DNA of 9,093 nucleotides from Bacteroidota bacterium (GTDB taxonomy: Bacteria > Bacteroidota > Ignavibacteria > Ignavibacteriales > Ignavibacteriaceae). Location: the NCBI GenBank assembly GCA_021796135.1, contig JAJYOQ010000142.1, positions 1-9,093 of the forward strand. Direction: 5' to 3'. The position numbers and the translations under genes are program-made. The notes under the pieces were generated by a model. It was not told the DNA's origin. It worked only from the letters and a program-made list of their open reading frames with translations, and ran no database searches. Below, in pieces: positions 7,129 through 9,093 of the stretch (within the stretch, counting starts at the first letter, position 1; each line of letters opens with the position of its first letter).

Positions 7129-8276
7129 AAAAGATTATTTTTATAATAGCTATTTTTTCTACAGCTTGTTTTAGCCAAAAACAAATTTCAAAAAATCATG
7201 CGTCAGCAAATCTGAATTGTAAAACATGTCATTCATGTGAAGTACCTACAAGAAAAGATCCATGTTTAAAACCCTGTCCCAGAGCTTCAATGGTGACGGT
7301 TTATGAGTCTGCCGAAAAGACAAGAAATGTCGTGTCGCTAGATGAGCTTTCAAAAAAATATAATCCTGTAATTTTCCAGCACAGAATTCATGCACAAATG
7401 TCAGAAATGTCCGGCGGCTGCGCTACATGTCATCATTATAATACCAGCGGACCAATACAGCCATGCAAGAATTGCCACCTAATAAACAGAAAAAGAGATG
7501 ATATATCAAAACCTGATCTGGAAGCGGCTTACCACAGGCAGTGTATCGGATGCCATCGTGAATGGAGTCATTCTAATAGCTGTGTATCATGTCATTCATT
7601 AAAAAATTCTTCTCAAACGGAAAAAGAAATTAAACTTGCAAAAGCCCTGGAGGCGAAGACACATCCGAAACTAGTTGAGCCGAAGAAAATTATTTTTGCA
7701 ACTAAATACAATGAAGGAAAATTAGTCACATTTTATCACGATGAGCATATCAGCCTATTCGGGGCTAAGTGTATCGATTGCCATCAACAGCAAAATTGCT
7801 CAATGTGTCATGATAAAGATGCCGTTAAAGCACTTTCTCAGCAGAATGAAAACACGCCGGTTAATATCCGAAAAGATAAAGCAGAACATCATAAACCATG
7901 TTTCTCCTGCCATCAGAAAGATAATTGTAATTTATGCCATAAACAGAAAGCTGCTGCTCCATTTAACCATGAAACAAGAACCGGATGGGCATTGAATATT
8001 TTTCATGCAAAACTTTCCTGCATTAAATGCCATGGCACATCATACAAATTCGATAAGCTGGATAATAACTGTATTAGCTGTCATAAAGATTGGAAAGTCG
8101 GTACTTTTAATCATCAGATTACCGGTTTGAAATTAGATGAGAATCATATTGAAGTAGATTGCGGCGACTGTCATAAAGACAAGAATTTTTCAAAACCGCC
8201 GGTTTGTTCGAATTGCCATGACGATAAAAGTTTTCCTAAGGATAAACCGGGAAAACTAGTAAAATTATTAAAATGA
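7125..8276 (+). CDS. Periplasmic 13-heme cytochrome c (cytochrome c3/HmcA-like)
   Basis: A 383-residue secreted multiheme cytochrome. The signal peptide (KK, then a hydrophobic core at about 4-15, ending ACFSQ) is of the Bacteroidota type. C15 as a lipobox cysteine is possible but STAC fits poorly. I count 13 CXXCH motifs, starting at C32, C99, C114, C140, C153, C216, C225, C259, C268, C299, C316, C346 and C361. Extra histidines such as H86, H89, H205, H208, H255, H281, H294, H330 and H341 can serve as distal ligands, as in bis-His low-spin cytochromes. Four cysteines lie outside heme motifs: C15, C38, C47 and C51. It overlaps the NrfD gene by 4 bases and is preceded by AGGGG at 7111-7115. 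It probably carries electrons between the membrane complex and other cytochromes or acceptors. HmcA has 16 hemes, so this is a shorter relative or analogue. Confidence 0.92.
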   Translation: MKKIIFIIAIFSTACFSQKQISKNHASANLNCKTCHSCEVPTRKDPCLKPCPRASMVTVYESAEKTRNVVSLDELSKKYNPVIFQHRIHAQMSEMSGGCATCHHYNTSGPIQPCKNCHLINRKRDDISKPDLEAAYHRQCIGCHREWSHSNSCVSCHSLKNSSQTEKEIKLAKALEAKTHPKLVEPKKIIFATKYNEGKLVTFYHDEHISLFGAKCIDCHQQQNCSMCHDKDAVKALSQQNENTPVNIRKDKAEHHKPCFSCHQKDNCNLCHKQKAAAPFNHETRTGWALNIFHAKLSCIKCHGTSYKFDKLDNNCISCHKDWKVGTFNHQITGLKLDENHIEVDCGDCHKDKNFSKPPVCSNCHDDKSFPKDKPGKLVKLLK

Positions 8277-9093
8277 AAACTGTATTAAATAAAATTGGAT
8301 TTAAGTTAATCCTTGTTGTCGGACTTACTGCCTTATTAATAATAGGTATATTCTCATATTTTAATATTCGTTCCCACAGTTCCAGCCTCCTTGCTGAAGT
8401 TGAACAGGGCGCTAATCAGCTAAGTGAAACAATAATTCATAGTACAAGATATGATATGCTGCTTAATGAGCGCGATCGTATCGATAAAATTATCAATACT
8501 ATCGGAGAACAGCCAAGTATAAGAACAGTTCGCGTTATCAATAAGCTAGGAGCAATAATTTATTCCTCGCATAGCGAGGATATTGGCAAAATGGTAGATA
8601 AAAACGAGGAAAGCTGTTATGCTTGCCATGCTGCCAATAAACCGCTTGAAAGACTTCCGATTAAGGGACGAACTAGAATTTTTAGGACTACTCAATCATC
8701 AGCCAGAGTCTTAGGTATAATAAGCCCGATTTATAACGAACAATCCTGCTGGCAAGCAGATTGTCATGCTCATCAAAAATCGCAAACTGTACTTGGAGTT
8801 TTAGATATAACCATTTCTTTGGACGAAGTTGATAAGCAAATCAAAAAAAGCGAAATAGAAATTATTATATTCGCAATAACTGCAGTTCTTGCGCTGAGTT
8901 TTATAATTAGCTTTTTTGTAAGACGCTGGGTAGTCAAACCAGTAAATGAATTATTGAAAGCAACTAATCAAGTCGGTGTGGGAAACCTTAATTATACAAT
9001 AAAAGATAGACGAAAAGACGAGCTTGGAATGCTCGCAAGATCATTTAATAACATGACTCAAAAGCTATCAGAAGCTCGTATGCAGCTTTTCCA
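8273..9093 (+). CDS. Membrane sensor with two-heme periplasmic domain and HAMP (5' part, probably a histidine kinase)
   Basis: The reading frame is open from the ATG at 8273 to the window end (273 residues, no stop). It starts inside the cytochrome stop codon (ATGA, 4-base overlap). Transmembrane helix 1 is at about residues 8-30 and helix 2 at about 195-216, flanking a periplasmic domain of about 165 residues. That domain has two c-type heme motifs: CYACH at 115-119 and the spaced form CWQADCH (CX4CH) at 159-165. IIYSSHSEDIGKMVDK (95-110) and TVLGVLDI (172-179) resemble Cache-type sensor segments. A HAMP linker follows (about 217-269, with KPVNELLKATNQV and DELGMLARSFNNM). The output domain is beyond the window; a histidine kinase is likeliest from context, while a chemoreceptor or diguanylate cyclase is possible. 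It probably reports periplasmic redox state or a heme ligand such as NO or CO. Confidence 0.85.
   Translation, partial: MKTVLNKIGFKLILVVGLTALLIIGIFSYFNIRSHSSSLLAEVEQGANQLSETIIHSTRYDMLLNERDRIDKIINTIGEQPSIRTVRVINKLGAIIYSSHSEDIGKMVDKNEESCYACHAANKPLERLPIKGRTRIFRTTQSSARVLGIISPIYNEQSCWQADCHAHQKSQTVLGVLDITISLDEVDKQIKKSEIEIIIFAITAVLALSFIISFFVRRWVVKPVNELLKATNQVGVGNLNYTIKDRRKDELGMLARSFNNMTQKLSEARMQLF

Noticed and set aside
7158..7170. Lipoprotein signal (lipobox) in the cytochrome at C15
   Set aside because: The residues before the cysteine are STA with no Leu/Ile/Val at -3; the ACFSQ ending fits an ordinary signal peptidase I site better, though lipidation is not excluded.
7741..7995. An 84-codon plus-strand frame inside the multiheme cytochrome
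   Set aside because: It is an out-of-frame shadow of the CXXCH-rich coding sequence, which is clearly the real frame.

Overview
This AT-rich window holds two divergently transcribed gene blocks separated by a 435-base intergenic region. The protein families and the Bacteroidota-style signal peptide ending in CFSQ suggest an anaerobic or facultative member of the Bacteroidota/Ignavibacteriota/Chlorobiota group. That placement is an inference; there is no rRNA or other marker gene here.

Left block (13-4542, minus strand). Five tightly packed genes read leftwards as one likely operon: a tryptophanase (tnaA), a DUF4905-like beta-repeat protein, AmmeMemoRadiSam protein A (AMMECR1 domain), AmmeMemoRadiSam protein B (MEMO1-like), and a Rossmann/DUF2520 dehydrogenase-like protein. 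The gaps are 2 and 17 bases, followed by overlaps of 14 and 11 bases. The radical SAM partner of the AmmeMemoRadiSam trio is not in the window. The tryptophanase has the residue numbering of tyrosine phenol-lyase but carries tryptophanase residues at three specificity positions.

Intergenic region (4543-4977). It is very AT-rich, with no convincing gene. It should contain promoters for both blocks. Just before the right block, an inverted repeat pairs the Shine-Dalgarno sequence (AAGGGG) with an upstream CCCC segment, which could be a translational control element.

Right block (4978-9093, plus strand). Four genes are spaced by 9 bases or overlap by 4 (ATGA). They encode a Tat-exported, membrane-anchored ferredoxin with sites for four [4Fe-4S] clusters (HmcB/HybA-like), a ten-helix NrfD/HybB/HmcC-type quinone-interacting membrane protein, a 13-CXXCH periplasmic multiheme cytochrome c, and the N-terminal part of a membrane sensor cut by the window end. 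The first three look like a quinone-linked electron-transfer complex of the Hmc/Cbc kind, passing electrons between the quinone pool and periplasmic or extracellular partners. The sensor has two c-type heme motifs in its periplasmic domain, followed by a HAMP domain. The striking feature is this translational coupling of a probable heme-based redox sensor to the redox complex.
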